A model generated the notes under the pieces. That model ran no database searches. It was given only the letters and a program-made list of their open reading frames with translations, and was not told the DNA's origin. Position numbers and translations under genes: made by a program. Below are positions 15,551-23,939 of a DNA stretch of 36,611 bases, in pieces (positions within the stretch are counted from its first letter, which is position 1; every line of letters begins with the position of its first letter). This DNA comes from Ignavibacteria bacterium CG2_30_36_16 (lineage in GTDB: Bacteria; Bacteroidota; Ignavibacteria; Ignavibacteriales; Ignavibacteriaceae), in the NCBI GenBank assembly GCA_001873185.1, contig MNYQ01000128.1:1-36611 (forward strand), given 5' to 3'.

Positions 15551-16074
15551 CAAAAACCTTACCTTTGTTTGAGCTAAAGAAGTTAAGTATATCAAAATTA
15601 CAGTATCAAATTCCAGATTTAATCGACACGTTAATCAGATACAAAGAGAAGGGCTCTTATTCGGGCATAAAGGGAAATAATCCCGAAACGGTAATTGAAA
15701 ATATATTAGAGGAATTCAAAGTAACTTTTGAAAGAGGCGATCTTTCCGAATTAATTACAAATGCACCAGCCTCCAAAAGAACTATGGATTTTATAATTCC
15801 TAATAAGAAAGACCCTCAAATTATTATTGAAAGTTCTTATTTAGTTACTACATCATCTGGTCAAGGTGATAAATCAAAAACTGAAATATCAATTGATGTA
15901 CTAATTAAGCAACATTATCCCAAAGCAAAATTTATTGGTTTTGTTGATGGAATTGGATGGTACGTTAGAAAGGGCGATTTAAAAAGAATGGTTTCCGCAT
16001 ATGAAGATGTTTTTACTTTTCACGAAGATGAATTACGAAGGTTTAATGAATTGTTAATGGACACATTAAAATAG
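15502..16074 (+). CDS. DpnII-like type II restriction endonuclease, catalytic C-terminal part (frameshifted)
   Basis: The frame opens after a TAG at 15499-15501 and the homologous text begins at about 15523 (FEGATIPFVAKTLPLFELKK). The first start-like codon, a TTG at 15565, has no ribosome-binding site and lies inside conserved sequence, so it is unlikely to be a real start. The catalytic region reads TMDFIIPNKKDPQIIIESSY, then TTSSGQGDKSKTE. The spaced D, E and K residues fit a PD-(D/E)xK nuclease of the DpnII/MboI kind, followed by the well-conserved PKAKFIGFVDGIGWYVRKGD and a final VFTFHEDELRRF. DpnII itself cuts GATC, but members of the family may differ. The stop lies 2 bases before the next methyltransferase start. 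Whether active enzyme is made depends on the frameshift at 15519-15526. Confidence 0.72.
   Translation, partial: ARNCKSFFEGATIPFVAKTLPLFELKKLSISKLQYQIPDLIDTLIRYKEKGSYSGIKGNNPETVIENILEEFKVTFERGDLSELITNAPASKRTMDFIIPNKKDPQIIIESSYLVTTSSGQGDKSKTEISIDVLIKQHYPKAKFIGFVDGIGWYVRKGDLKRMVSAYEDVFTFHEDELRRFNELLMDTLK
15520..15526 (+). other. T TTT TTG slippery heptamer at the endonuclease frame junction
   Basis: The zero frame reads CTT TTT TTG. A -1 slip on T TTT TTG would continue in GAG GGT GCA, exactly the frame of the catalytic half. The heptamer has the X XXY YYZ form of -1 frameshift sites. No clear downstream stem-loop or upstream Shine-Dalgarno-like stimulator is visible, so an indel in the T7 run is equally possible. 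Confidence 0.5.
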
Positions 16075-16076
16075 TT

Positions 16077-17069
16077 ATGAAAAATAATAGTAATAAAATA
16101 CTTAATGGAGACGCAACAGAATTATTTAAAGAAATTCCAGATAATTCAATTGATATTACATTTGCCGATCCTCCATTCAATTTGAAGAAAAAATACAATG
16201 GTTATAAAGACTCTCTGGAGTTTGAAGAATACCTGGAATGGTGTGAGTTGTGGATAAAAGAAATGGTCAGAGTTACAAAACCTACTGGCTCGATTTTTAT
16301 ACATAACATACCAAAGTGGTTAACCTATTATTCTTCTATCTTAAACAAATATGCTACTTTCCGTCATTGGATTTCTTGGGATGCTCCAAGTTCACCAATG
16401 GGCAAATCTTTGCAGCCTTCACACTATGGCATTTTATATTACGTAAAGGATATAAAGCATACTAAATTTTATGAATTAAGATACCCACATAAACGTTGCA
16501 GAAAATGTGGTTATTTGTTAAAAGATTATGGCGGGAAAAAGCAAGGGCTACATCCTTTTGGTCCTCTTCTATCAGATGTATGGACAGATATTCACAGAAT
16601 AAAGCATAACAAATATAGGGACGAGCATCCCTGTCAATTACCAATTCATCTATTGGAAAGAATAATTTTAATGAGTACAGATAATTCTGATATTGTTTTA
16701 GATCCATTTATGGGTACCGGCACTACAGCGATCGCTTCTAAAAGACTTGGCAGGAATTATATCGGATTTGAATTGGATAACAAATATGTTTCTATTGCTA
16801 ATGATAAACTTAAATATGAACAGTCTAATTCAAAATTAGGCGAGTTTTGGGTTAGTTTCTTTTTAAAAGATATTATTTCCCTTAGAAATGTTGACTGGGA
16901 ATGTTTATCTGAATATTATTTGCTTCCTCAAAATAACCGCGCAATTGACCACACAAAAATTGAATTTATAGACAAGAAAAAAATTATAAAGCATTTTGAT
17001 TTAGTCATTAATGGAAATGGAAAAATAAAACAAGATTCAATGCAACAGGAATTTTGCAATTGTCCATAA
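16077..17069 (+). CDS. site-specific DNA methyltransferase (beta-class order, zinc-finger insert)
   Basis: A 330-residue DNA amino-methyltransferase. The catalytic motif DPPF is at residues 31-34 and the SAM-binding motif DPFMGTGTT at 209-217, the IV-before-I order of beta-class enzymes. Between them lies a probable target-recognition region with a CRKC pair (C141, C144), HPF, and HPCQLP near 184-189, which is the usual lead-in to the SAM motif. DPPF is usual for adenine-N6 methylation. After the core, about 90 residues form an extra C-terminal domain. The ATG lies 2 bases after the endonuclease stop, so the genes are co-transcribed. Two protective methylases of different class beside one DpnII-type nuclease recall the dpnM/dpnA/dpnB layout, though the first one here is not DpnM-like. 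Confidence 0.9.
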   Translation: MKNNSNKILNGDATELFKEIPDNSIDITFADPPFNLKKKYNGYKDSLEFEEYLEWCELWIKEMVRVTKPTGSIFIHNIPKWLTYYSSILNKYATFRHWISWDAPSSPMGKSLQPSHYGILYYVKDIKHTKFYELRYPHKRCRKCGYLLKDYGGKKQGLHPFGPLLSDVWTDIHRIKHNKYRDEHPCQLPIHLLERIILMSTDNSDIVLDPFMGTGTTAIASKRLGRNYIGFELDNKYVSIANDKLKYEQSNSKLGEFWVSFFLKDIISLRNVDWECLSEYYLLPQNNRAIDHTKIEFIDKKKIIKHFDLVINGNGKIKQDSMQQEFCNCP

Positions 17070-17082
17070 ATACTGGATAAGT

Positions 17083-17236
17083 ATAACCCGCCCGCCTTTG
17101 CGCATTCGGCAGTTTATATGTTTTCTGGTTGGTGCTCCGTTACGGCTTTGTCGTTTTAATTTGCATTGCTGTTCCTGGCGGCGGGTTATCGGCAACGCCA
17201 TTAGATGGCACGGGTATTTTCCCGCAATGCCGAATG
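17083..17236. repeat. structured intergenic element with nested inverted repeats
   Basis: The outer arms ATAACCCGCCCGCC (17083-17096) and GGCGGCGGGTTAT (17177-17189) pair with one bulged C. A second pair, CATTCGGC (17103-17110) and GCCGAATG (17229-17236), interleaves with it. Small hairpins include CCGTTACGG (17137-17145), GCCA/TGGC (17197-17209) and CGGG/CCCG (17211-17224). The element is much more GC-rich than the genes beside it. It lies directly behind the restriction-modification genes. I have an impression that similar sequence recurs in Bacteroidota intergenic regions, which I could not check. The rest of 17070-17338 shows nothing. Confidence 0.65.
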
Positions 17237-17338
17237 ATTAAATTAAAGTACAAACATCAATGCCTTTTCATGCATCCACGAAGTCAAAACTTTTTACTTA
17301 AATACGGAAAATATTACAAGAATGTTAGAGTTAGAGCG

Positions 17339-18331
17339 CTAATGAATATTTTTGCTTCTTAAGTGTTGCAGCAAATTTTCGAAATCATCCGGCAGTTCGG
17401 AATCGAAGCGTACATTTTCTTTTGTATGTGGGTGTATAAATCCAAGTGTTTTAGCGTGAAGCGCCTGTCTCGGCATAATTTCCAAAAGGTTATGAATGTG
17501 GCTTTTCATTCTCGGCAATTGGGCGCCGTACACAATCTGTGTTCCACCATAAGTTTCATCGCCAAAAATGGGATGATTTAATGAAGCCAAATGTACGCGT
17601 ATCTGGTGAGTTCTTCCTGTTTCGAGGTTTAACTTTAAAAGTGAAGTAAACTCAAATTCTTCCAGCACTTTATAATGTGTAACGGCATGCTTCCCTTCAC
17701 TGTCGGATGTTGTGAACTTTTTTCTGTCATGTTTACTCCGCACAACATTAGCAGTAATTGTTCCCTCCGGATCTTTAAATATTCCCCAGCAAACAGCCCA
17801 GTACTCGCGTTCGATAGAATGTTTAGAAAATTGCGCCGCGAGTTTTGCGTGTGTCCAATCGTCTTTGGCAACAACAAGAAGTCCGCTTGTGTTTTTGTCT
17901 ATCCGGTGAACGATTCCCGGTCTTCCGGCTTCGTTTACAGAGGATAAATTTTTTGAGTGATATAGAAGTGCATTAACAAGAGTGCCTGTAAAATTTGCAT
18001 AAGCAGGATGCGCAACCATACCGGGCGCTTTATTAACAATGATTAGATATTCGTCTTCAAAAATTATTTTTAAAGGGATATTTTCCGGCTCGGTCTCTTC
18101 AGGTCTTGGGGCAACGGGATGCGATGCTTCTATAACATCAAACGGCAGAACTTTGTAACTCGACTTGACAGTTTTCCCGTTGACAAACACGAGTCCGGCT
18201 TCAATCAATTTTTGAACTTTTGTACGTGTAGCATTTTCAATGTGGGATGCGAGATACTGGTCTAACCGTTCTTTTTTCTTCCCTTCCGGAACATCAAAGC
18301 GGTATTTCTTTTCTGTTATCAGATTCGCCAT
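17339..18331 (-). CDS. rluD: RluA/RluD-family 23S rRNA pseudouridine synthase
   Basis: A 330-residue pseudouridine synthase with an N-terminal S4 RNA-binding domain (RLDQYLASH... KVQKLIEAGLVFVNGK) and the RluA catalytic core. The catalytic aspartate is D145 in HRIDKNTSG, and the late motif HQIRVHLASLNHPIFGD is diagnostic. RluD modifies uridines in helix 69 of 23S rRNA; assignment to RluD rather than RluA or RluC is by length, S4 domain and genomic position behind lspA. The start used is the ATG at 18329-18331 (MANLITEKKYRFDVPEG), which overlaps the end of lspA by 38 bases. An upstream in-frame start at 18385 would add 18 residues foreign to the family. It is the last gene of the ileS-lspA series. 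Confidence 0.93.
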   Translation of the reverse strand: MANLITEKKYRFDVPEGKKKERLDQYLASHIENATRTKVQKLIEAGLVFVNGKTVKSSYKVLPFDVIEASHPVAPRPEETEPENIPLKIIFEDEYLIIVNKAPGMVAHPAYANFTGTLVNALLYHSKNLSSVNEAGRPGIVHRIDKNTSGLLVVAKDDWTHAKLAAQFSKHSIEREYWAVCWGIFKDPEGTITANVVRSKHDRKKFTTSDSEGKHAVTHYKVLEEFEFTSLLKLNLETGRTHQIRVHLASLNHPIFGDETYGGTQIVYGAQLPRMKSHIHNLLEIMPRQALHAKTLGFIHPHTKENVRFDSELPDDFENLLQHLRSKNIH

Positions 18332-19016
18332 TTTCGGTTTGATCTTCAATTGCTCTTGTGGATGATAAATCTTCTTCCTGCTCAACTATGCCGGAATTAG
18401 TTTCGATGTTATTATTAACTAAGGAAGTTGTTTCGCTTATACTTTCTTCATCGATAACCGTAAAAGGTTCTTCCTGAGTTGTGTGTTTTTTATAGAAGAT
18501 AATAAGCATAAGCACGCCTATGCTAACCGCCGCATCGGCAAAATTAAATATGGGCCAGCGGTCATAATTAACTCCCAAAACAGTAATATCAAAAAAGTCA
18601 ACATCTATAAAATCGACAACACTTCCGAAAAACACCGGGGCATAATCGTATAAAACGCCGTAGAAAACTCTGTCAATTAAATTACCAACGGCGCCGCCGA
18701 GTATAAAGGCAACCGAAAACCGTAAAGTAATTTGTTGCTCTCTGATAATATAAATATAAATCAACAAACCAATACTGGCAAAAAGCGAGAACAAAGAAAC
18801 CCACATTTTAAAGTTGCTGCCGGGGTCAAAACCGAAAGCCATTCCGGGATTTTCGATAAAAGTAATTCTTAAAAAATCACCGATGACAGGAATTCGTTCG
18901 CCCTGATACATGCCGTGGTAAGTAAAATCAAAAGCAGGGATGGAAAAACCTTTTATCAGAAGTTTAGAAACCTGGTCGATTATAACAACAAAAAGAGATA
19001 CAAATAAAACTCTCAA
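18294..19016 (-). CDS. lspA: lipoprotein signal peptidase (second copy, with long C-terminal tail)
   Basis: Signal peptidase II removes signal peptides from prolipoproteins in the inner membrane. The 240-residue product has four membrane helices and both catalytic aspartates: D115 in GNLIDRVFYG and D161 in FNFADAAVS. Compared with its tandem neighbour it has an extra acidic tail of about 60 residues rich in E, S, T and N that should be cytoplasmic. The start is set at the TTG at 19016 (LRVLFVSLF) because an AAGGA ribosome-binding site lies 6 bases upstream and the paralogue starts the same way with TTG AGA GTT. The frame opens 18 bases earlier at another TTG with no such site. It lies one base after the paralogue's stop. 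Its last 38 bases overlap rluD. Confidence 0.92.
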   Translation of the reverse strand: MRVLFVSLFVVIIDQVSKLLIKGFSIPAFDFTYHGMYQGERIPVIGDFLRITFIENPGMAFGFDPGSNFKMWVSLFSLFASIGLLIYIYIIREQQITLRFSVAFILGGAVGNLIDRVFYGVLYDYAPVFFGSVVDFIDVDFFDITVLGVNYDRWPIFNFADAAVSIGVLMLIIFYKKHTTQEEPFTVIDEESISETTSLVNNNIETNSGIVEQEEDLSSTRAIEDQTENGESDNRKEIPL

Positions 19017-19017
19017 G

Positions 19018-19611
19018 CTAATCCTTATTTTCAACGAGGCAATTGTTCAGCGAGACTTCTTTTTCGGATTCGTCGTATGCTTCTCCATTGTAAGCGAACA
19101 GAAGAAGAACTATCCCAGCCGTTACTGCAACGTCTGCAACATTAAATATGTAACTGCCGAATGTTTTATTGAACATGTAAAAATTTAAAAAATTAATATC
19201 AAAAAAATCTACAACCTTGCCTTGCATCATCGGGGCATAGTTGTAAATTATTCCGTAAAACATCCTGTCAATCAGGTTGCCGAAAGCTCCGCCTATTATA
19301 AGCGCTAAAGAAAGCCGCATAAGCAAACTTTTATTGCGTATAAAATAAAGATACACTAACATTCCAATACTTACGGCAAGTGTGAGGAATGAAATTAATA
19401 CTTTATAGTCAGCGCCGAAATCTATTCCGAAAGCGATGCCGGGGTTTTCTACAAACGTAATACCAAATAGATTACCAATAACAGGCAGCCGCTCGCCGTA
19501 GCCCATACCCGGAAAATTAATATTAAGAAAAGAAATCGATACTCCTTTAATAAATAATTTTGTAAGCTGATCTATTATCAAAACTATAAACGAGACAAAT
19601 AGAACTCTCAA
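19018..19611 (-). CDS. lspA: lipoprotein signal peptidase (first copy)
   Basis: A 197-residue type II signal peptidase of standard length. Four membrane helices and the catalytic pair D115 (GNLIDRMFYG) and D160 (FNVADVAVT) are present, with the conserved FVENPGIAFGI segment in between. It is clearly paralogous to the next gene, sharing the MRVLFVS start, GERLPVIG and GNLIDR blocks, and the two are in tandem. Both keep all catalytic residues, so neither looks dead. The TTG start at 19609-19611 is supported by an AGGA sequence nine bases upstream, inside the stop region of the DksA-like gene. It lies 3 bases after that gene, in the ileS-dksA-lspA order common in this phylum. Confidence 0.93.
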   Translation of the reverse strand: MRVLFVSFIVLIIDQLTKLFIKGVSISFLNINFPGMGYGERLPVIGNLFGITFVENPGIAFGIDFGADYKVLISFLTLAVSIGMLVYLYFIRNKSLLMRLSLALIIGGAFGNLIDRMFYGIIYNYAPMMQGKVVDFFDINFLNFYMFNKTFGSYIFNVADVAVTAGIVLLLFAYNGEAYDESEKEVSLNNCLVENKD

Positions 19612-19614
19612 GGG

Positions 19615-20478
19615 TTATCCTGTTTTATGCTTTTCCTGTTTTTGTTTGATTGGAAGACAAAGCTGGCTGTGAGGAACAGCTTCTAATCTCGCTTTTGGTA
19701 CAAGCGGACACGTGTCGCAAAGATGCTGCGGTTGTTCGATACAGTCAACACAAATTCCGTAAGTGCCTGCTTCAATTCTCTTTAAAGCGTCTTCGAGATA
19801 ACCGAGAAATTTATTTTCTCGCTGTGCATAAAGAAAAGTTTTTTCTCTTTCCATAGCGTCGGTTCCCTGTTCCGCCATATGAAGTGAGTAAGGTGAATTT
19901 TCATTTATGTATTCGCCGGTTGTCGGGTCAAGCATCTGTTCTCTTAAATTTTGAAGCTGCTCAACTATTTCATCCCGTTTTTCAAGAATAATTTTCTTAA
20001 AATGTTCGAGATCTCCTTTACTGTAACCTTTAATTTTCTTTAGCGCTTCGGCGCGAATTTGAGCGGCATTTGGCTGGTCCTCTTCGAATATCTTATGTTC
20101 GTGCTGCTTTCTTTTTTTCTTTGGCGCTCCTTCAATCTTTTTAGATTTAGTCGGCAGTAAGTCGACTACTTTCTTCTCCAACGGTTTCTTTGGAGGAATT
20201 TTCTTTGTTGACACAGTTTCCTTTAAAGTTTTTTTGCCGGGCGTTTTTACTGCCAAAGGTTTTTTAGCCGAGGATTTCGGTTTAGAAACCTTCACTGGTT
20301 TTTTAGCCTTAGGGGCAACCTTTTTTAGTTTTTTAACTTTTACAGGCGTCTTTGCTGATGTTTTTTTTGCAGCCGTTTTTGTTACAATTTTTTTCTTTTT
20401 TATGCCGGCTTTTTTTGTTTTCGCTGTCGAAATTGATTTTTTCGGCGCACTTTTTTTAGTTGTTGTTTTTTTTGTCAT
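19615..20478 (-). CDS. TraR/DksA-type zinc-finger protein with lysine-rich histone-like N-terminus
   Basis: The 287-residue product combines two unlike halves. Residues about 1-125 are a low-complexity K/A/P/S/T tract (KKTSAKTPVKVKK repeats) like the tails of eukaryotic H1 or bacterial histone-like proteins, likely to bind nucleic acid. Residues about 145-280 are a TraR/DksA-like module: a coiled coil (FKKIILEKRDEIVEQLQNLR) with conserved EQGTDAMEREKTF, then a zinc finger. The zinc finger is unusual: CVDC, then CDTC, then only one further cysteine (QLC) before the basic tail, rather than the normal CxxC-17-CxxC. The start is well supported by AAGGAG 7 bases before the ATG. The gene sits between ileS and lspA, as relatives in this phylum do. 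It may tune transcription of rRNA or stress genes. Confidence 0.88.
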   Translation of the reverse strand: MTKKTTTKKSAPKKSISTAKTKKAGIKKKKIVTKTAAKKTSAKTPVKVKKLKKVAPKAKKPVKVSKPKSSAKKPLAVKTPGKKTLKETVSTKKIPPKKPLEKKVVDLLPTKSKKIEGAPKKKRKQHEHKIFEEDQPNAAQIRAEALKKIKGYSKGDLEHFKKIILEKRDEIVEQLQNLREQMLDPTTGEYINENSPYSLHMAEQGTDAMEREKTFLYAQRENKFLGYLEDALKRIEAGTYGICVDCIEQPQHLCDTCPLVPKARLEAVPHSQLCLPIKQKQEKHKTG

Positions 20479-20494
20479 GTTAGGACTCCTTAAT

Positions 20495-23400
20495 TTAGGA
20501 AATTACCTTTTCTAATTGGATAGAGCAACTATACTCTCCGATCGTCCAATCTTGTTTGTGGCTGCCTTCAAGATTTTCCTGCTCGGAAATGCTGTCGGCA
20601 AGCGTTTCGTTTGTGATATATTCGTTAAATGAAATAACGGCATTCACAAGATTACTATTACCGTTAAGTTTTATATTTATTCTGTCAATTACTTCAAAAC
20701 CGGCATCTTTGCGCATATTTTGAACACGGTTAACGAATTCTCTCGCTAAACCTTCTTTAATAAGTTCATCATTCAGTTCAGCGTCCATTGCTACGGTTAC
20801 ACCTTCTTGAGTTTCAACAACCCAGCCTGTTATTTCGGTGTTAATAATTTCAACGTCGCTGCCCGTTATTTCTACTTCTGCATCCACAAGGTTTAGTTTT
20901 ACAGCATGTCCTTCTTCGAGAAGAGCAATTTCGTTTTTTCCAAGCAATCTAATTTTAGCCGCAACAGCATTTGCTTTTTTACCGAAACGCGGTCCGATGG
21001 ATTTGAAATTTGGCTTAGCGACTTTGTTTACAATTCCGGAATCATCCTGAAGCACAACCATCTCTTTAATGTTCACTTCATCAAGAATAACATCCTGCAT
21101 TTTGGCTAAAGCGTCTCTCTCTTCTTTTGCTACTACCACCATAATTTTTTTTAGCGGCTGACGCACTTTCAAATTATTTTTTGCCCTCATTGCCCTCGTA
21201 AGATAAACTACTTTTTGAGCAATGTCCATTTTTGCTTCAAGCTCTTTATCAATGAATCCTGCCGTAGGATAGCCGGTAAGGTGTACTGATTTAGATTTTT
21301 CCCTGCCTGTAACCGAATTTAGGTTCTGATAGATTTCTTCTGCAATGAAGGGCGCAAAAGGAGAAATAAGTTTGGATACACTCAGCAGGCATTCATACAA
21401 AGTTTGATATGCGCTTATTTTATTCTTATTCATTTCCGATTTCCAGAAACGCCTTCTGCATCTTCTTACATACCAGTTCGACAATTGGTCAATTACAAAA
21501 CTTTGAACCGCACGGGCAGCGCGCGTTACCTCGTAATTGTCCATCAAGTCTTCGTACTCTTTTATTAGCGAGTTAACTTTACTGATTATCCATCGGTCGA
21601 TTTCGGGACGCTCTTCATATGCAACCAATGCCTGGTCAAAATTAAATTTATCTATGTTGGCATAAAGTGTAAAGAAGGAATATGTATTAAGCAGCGTTCC
21701 CAAAAACTTTCTTTGTATTTCTGCAACGCCCTCCTCATCAAAAAGAGTGGGACGCCAGGGCGGGCTGTTAACAATTAAATACCAGCGAGTTGTGTCGGCG
21801 CCATATTTATCAAAAAGCATAAACGGATCTACCGTGTTGCCTTTCGATTTTGACATCTTCAATCCCTTTTTATCGAGGATCAGTTCATTAACAATAATAT
21901 TTTTAAATGCCACATTATCAAACAACATCGCAGCAATAGCATGAAGCGTATAGAACCATCCTCTTGTTTGGTCTATGCCTTCGCAAATAAAATCAGCAGG
22001 GAAGAAATTTTTTTCAAAAAGTTCTTTATTTTCAAAAGGATAATGGTACTGCGCAAACGGCATTGCGCCGGAATCGAACCACACATCAATCAATTCGGGA
22101 GTGCGCGTAAAAATTTTACCGTTCCGTTCGAATTTAATTTCATCTACAAAAGGTTTATGAAGATCCAATTCGCCTATATCTTTAACGGAAACCTTTTTGC
22201 CGTTACGTTCAACATAACCTTCCTGCAATTCTACAATACTTCCTACAGCAAACATGTCGCCGTCTTCGCTAACCCATATTGGAAGCGGAGTTGCCCAAAA
22301 ACGATCGCGTGATAAAGCCCAGTCTTTATTTTCTTCGAGCCAGTTTCCAAATCTTCCCGAGCCAACTTCCGGCGGCTGCCAGTTAATTTGTTTATTCAAT
22401 TCAACCATTCTATCGGCAATAGAAGTTGTGCGGATAAACCAGCTTTCGCGCGCGTAATAAATTACCGGAACATTTTCGTGCCGCCAGCTAAAAGGATATG
22501 AGTGGGTAATTGTTTCTTTTTTATAAAGCTTATTCTCAGCCTTAAGTTTGGCAATAATTCCTTTGTCGGCATCTTTAACAAACTGTCCTGCAAAATCAGT
22601 TACATCTTCTGTAAACAAACCGCCGCGTGTAACCGGCTGAAGCATCGGCAGGTTATATTTTTTTGATAAGTCGTAATCGTCTTGACCAAATGCCGGCGCA
22701 ATATGAACAATTCCAGAACCGTCTTCGGTGCTGACAAATTCGGCGGTAGTTACAAAGAAGGCTTTTTTATCAGGTTTTACATACTCCATTAACTGTTCGT
22801 ATTCCTGCCCCTCGAACTGTTTGCCTTTTAACTCTTCGAGTATCTCGTATTCGCCGTCGATTACAGACAATCTTTCCTTTGCAAGAATTATTTTTTTTCC
22901 GTCGAGATTAATTTTTACATAATTAACTTCGGGACCTACGGCAAGCGCAACATTTGAAATCAGCGTCCACGGAGTTGTCGTCCAAACGAGGAAATACTCA
23001 TCTTTATCTTTTAGTTTAAAGAAAACGTAAACAGATGGGTCTTTAGTTTCCCGGTATCCAAGTGCAAGTTCGTGCGAAGAAAGCACGGTTTCAGATTTCG
23101 GGTCTTGCGGAACGATTTTATAATCTTTGTAGATGAGTCCTTTTTCGAAAAGAGTTTTAAGCGCCCACCAGACAGATTCAATATAATTATTACTTAACGT
23201 TATGTAAGCAGAATCGAGGTCAATCCAATAACCCATACGGGTTGTCATCTTTTCCCACAGGTCGAGATAAGTAAACACCGAATCGCGGCAGGCTTGATTA
23301 TATTTTTCTACGCCAAATTCCGTAACCTCGCTTTTATGCTTGATGCCAATCCTTTTTTCAACTTCAATTTCTACTGGCAGCCCGTGCGTATCCCAACCGG

Positions 23401-23647
23401 CTTTTCTCTCTACGCGGTAACCCTGCAATGTTTTGTAACGGCAAACTAAATCTTTTAATGTTCGCGCCATTACGTGATGAATGCCCGGTTTACCGTTTGC
23501 CGTTGGCGGACCTTCGTAAAAGGTGAATGATTTATTTACATCTCTGTTCTCAATACTTTTTTCAAATATTTTATTTTCACGCCAGAATTCTAAAATCTTT
23601 TCTTCTATCTGCGGATAGCCGTCTTTTTCTAAATTTTGCTTGAACAT
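20495..23647 (-). CDS. ileS: isoleucine--tRNA ligase, IleRS2 type with GIHH in place of HIGH
   Basis: Isoleucyl-tRNA synthetase charges tRNA-Ile. The 1050-residue length, the PPTANGKPGIHHVMARTL text and the absence of a C-terminal zinc finger place it in the eukaryote-like IleRS2 branch. The HIGH signature is replaced by G55-I-H-H58. KMSKS stands intact at residues 597-601. The editing (CP1) domain is present between (VWTTTPWTL near 221-229 and GSGIVHIAPAFGQDDY near 310-325). A published study describes such HXGH-to-GXHH exchanges as giving very high mupirocin resistance; that property is expected here but not shown by sequence alone. It starts at the ATG at 23647 and leads a unit with the DksA-like, lspA, lspA and rluD genes, spaced 1-16 bases or overlapping. 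Confidence 0.97.
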   Translation of the reverse strand: MFKQNLEKDGYPQIEEKILEFWRENKIFEKSIENRDVNKSFTFYEGPPTANGKPGIHHVMARTLKDLVCRYKTLQGYRVERKAGWDTHGLPVEIEVEKRIGIKHKSEVTEFGVEKYNQACRDSVFTYLDLWEKMTTRMGYWIDLDSAYITLSNNYIESVWWALKTLFEKGLIYKDYKIVPQDPKSETVLSSHELALGYRETKDPSVYVFFKLKDKDEYFLVWTTTPWTLISNVALAVGPEVNYVKINLDGKKIILAKERLSVIDGEYEILEELKGKQFEGQEYEQLMEYVKPDKKAFFVTTAEFVSTEDGSGIVHIAPAFGQDDYDLSKKYNLPMLQPVTRGGLFTEDVTDFAGQFVKDADKGIIAKLKAENKLYKKETITHSYPFSWRHENVPVIYYARESWFIRTTSIADRMVELNKQINWQPPEVGSGRFGNWLEENKDWALSRDRFWATPLPIWVSEDGDMFAVGSIVELQEGYVERNGKKVSVKDIGELDLHKPFVDEIKFERNGKIFTRTPELIDVWFDSGAMPFAQYHYPFENKELFEKNFFPADFICEGIDQTRGWFYTLHAIAAMLFDNVAFKNIIVNELILDKKGLKMSKSKGNTVDPFMLFDKYGADTTRWYLIVNSPPWRPTLFDEEGVAEIQRKFLGTLLNTYSFFTLYANIDKFNFDQALVAYEERPEIDRWIISKVNSLIKEYEDLMDNYEVTRAARAVQSFVIDQLSNWYVRRCRRRFWKSEMNKNKISAYQTLYECLLSVSKLISPFAPFIAEEIYQNLNSVTGREKSKSVHLTGYPTAGFIDKELEAKMDIAQKVVYLTRAMRAKNNLKVRQPLKKIMVVVAKEERDALAKMQDVILDEVNIKEMVVLQDDSGIVNKVAKPNFKSIGPRFGKKANAVAAKIRLLGKNEIALLEEGHAVKLNLVDAEVEITGSDVEIINTEITGWVVETQEGVTVAMDAELNDELIKEGLAREFVNRVQNMRKDAGFEVIDRINIKLNGNSNLVNAVISFNEYITNETLADSISEQENLEGSHKQDWTIGEYSCSIQLEKVIS

Positions 23648-23939
23648 CTTTTTCTTAATTACACTTACAATTTATTTAACTATTTCTTAACTGATTAATC
23701 GCCCAAAATATCTTTAGGACTGCATGGAAGTTTCAATTTTTAACAGAAGCCGCTTAACATTAACCGGGATTTTTTTGATGCAATTCACGAAGTAATTCGT
23801 TCTGGCTATTCAATGGTTAATTATACGTAACCTCAGCTACTATTGTACAACCATAATTTCGAGTAAACCCGAATCCCCCGGAAGGACAACACCGCCGCTT
23901 GATTAAAGTGAATTCATTACTAAAATAATACCGGAGGAA
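23648..23939. other. intergenic upstream of ileS, nothing recognised
   Basis: About 290 bases without a convincing frame. A small GGAG/CTCC inverted repeat at 23933-23949 spans the end of the next gene and might weakly terminate it. No TAnnTTTG element could be placed confidently before ileS. Confidence 0.4.

Noticed and set aside
17129-17362. 77-codon plus-strand frame inside the structured element
   Set aside because: It lies within inverted repeats and overlaps the 3' end of rluD; no ribosome-binding site. More likely structure than protein.
22060-22080. tRNA-like T-arm sequence (GGAATCGAACC) in the ileS region
   Set aside because: It is in-frame coding sequence of ileS and no cloverleaf can be drawn around it.
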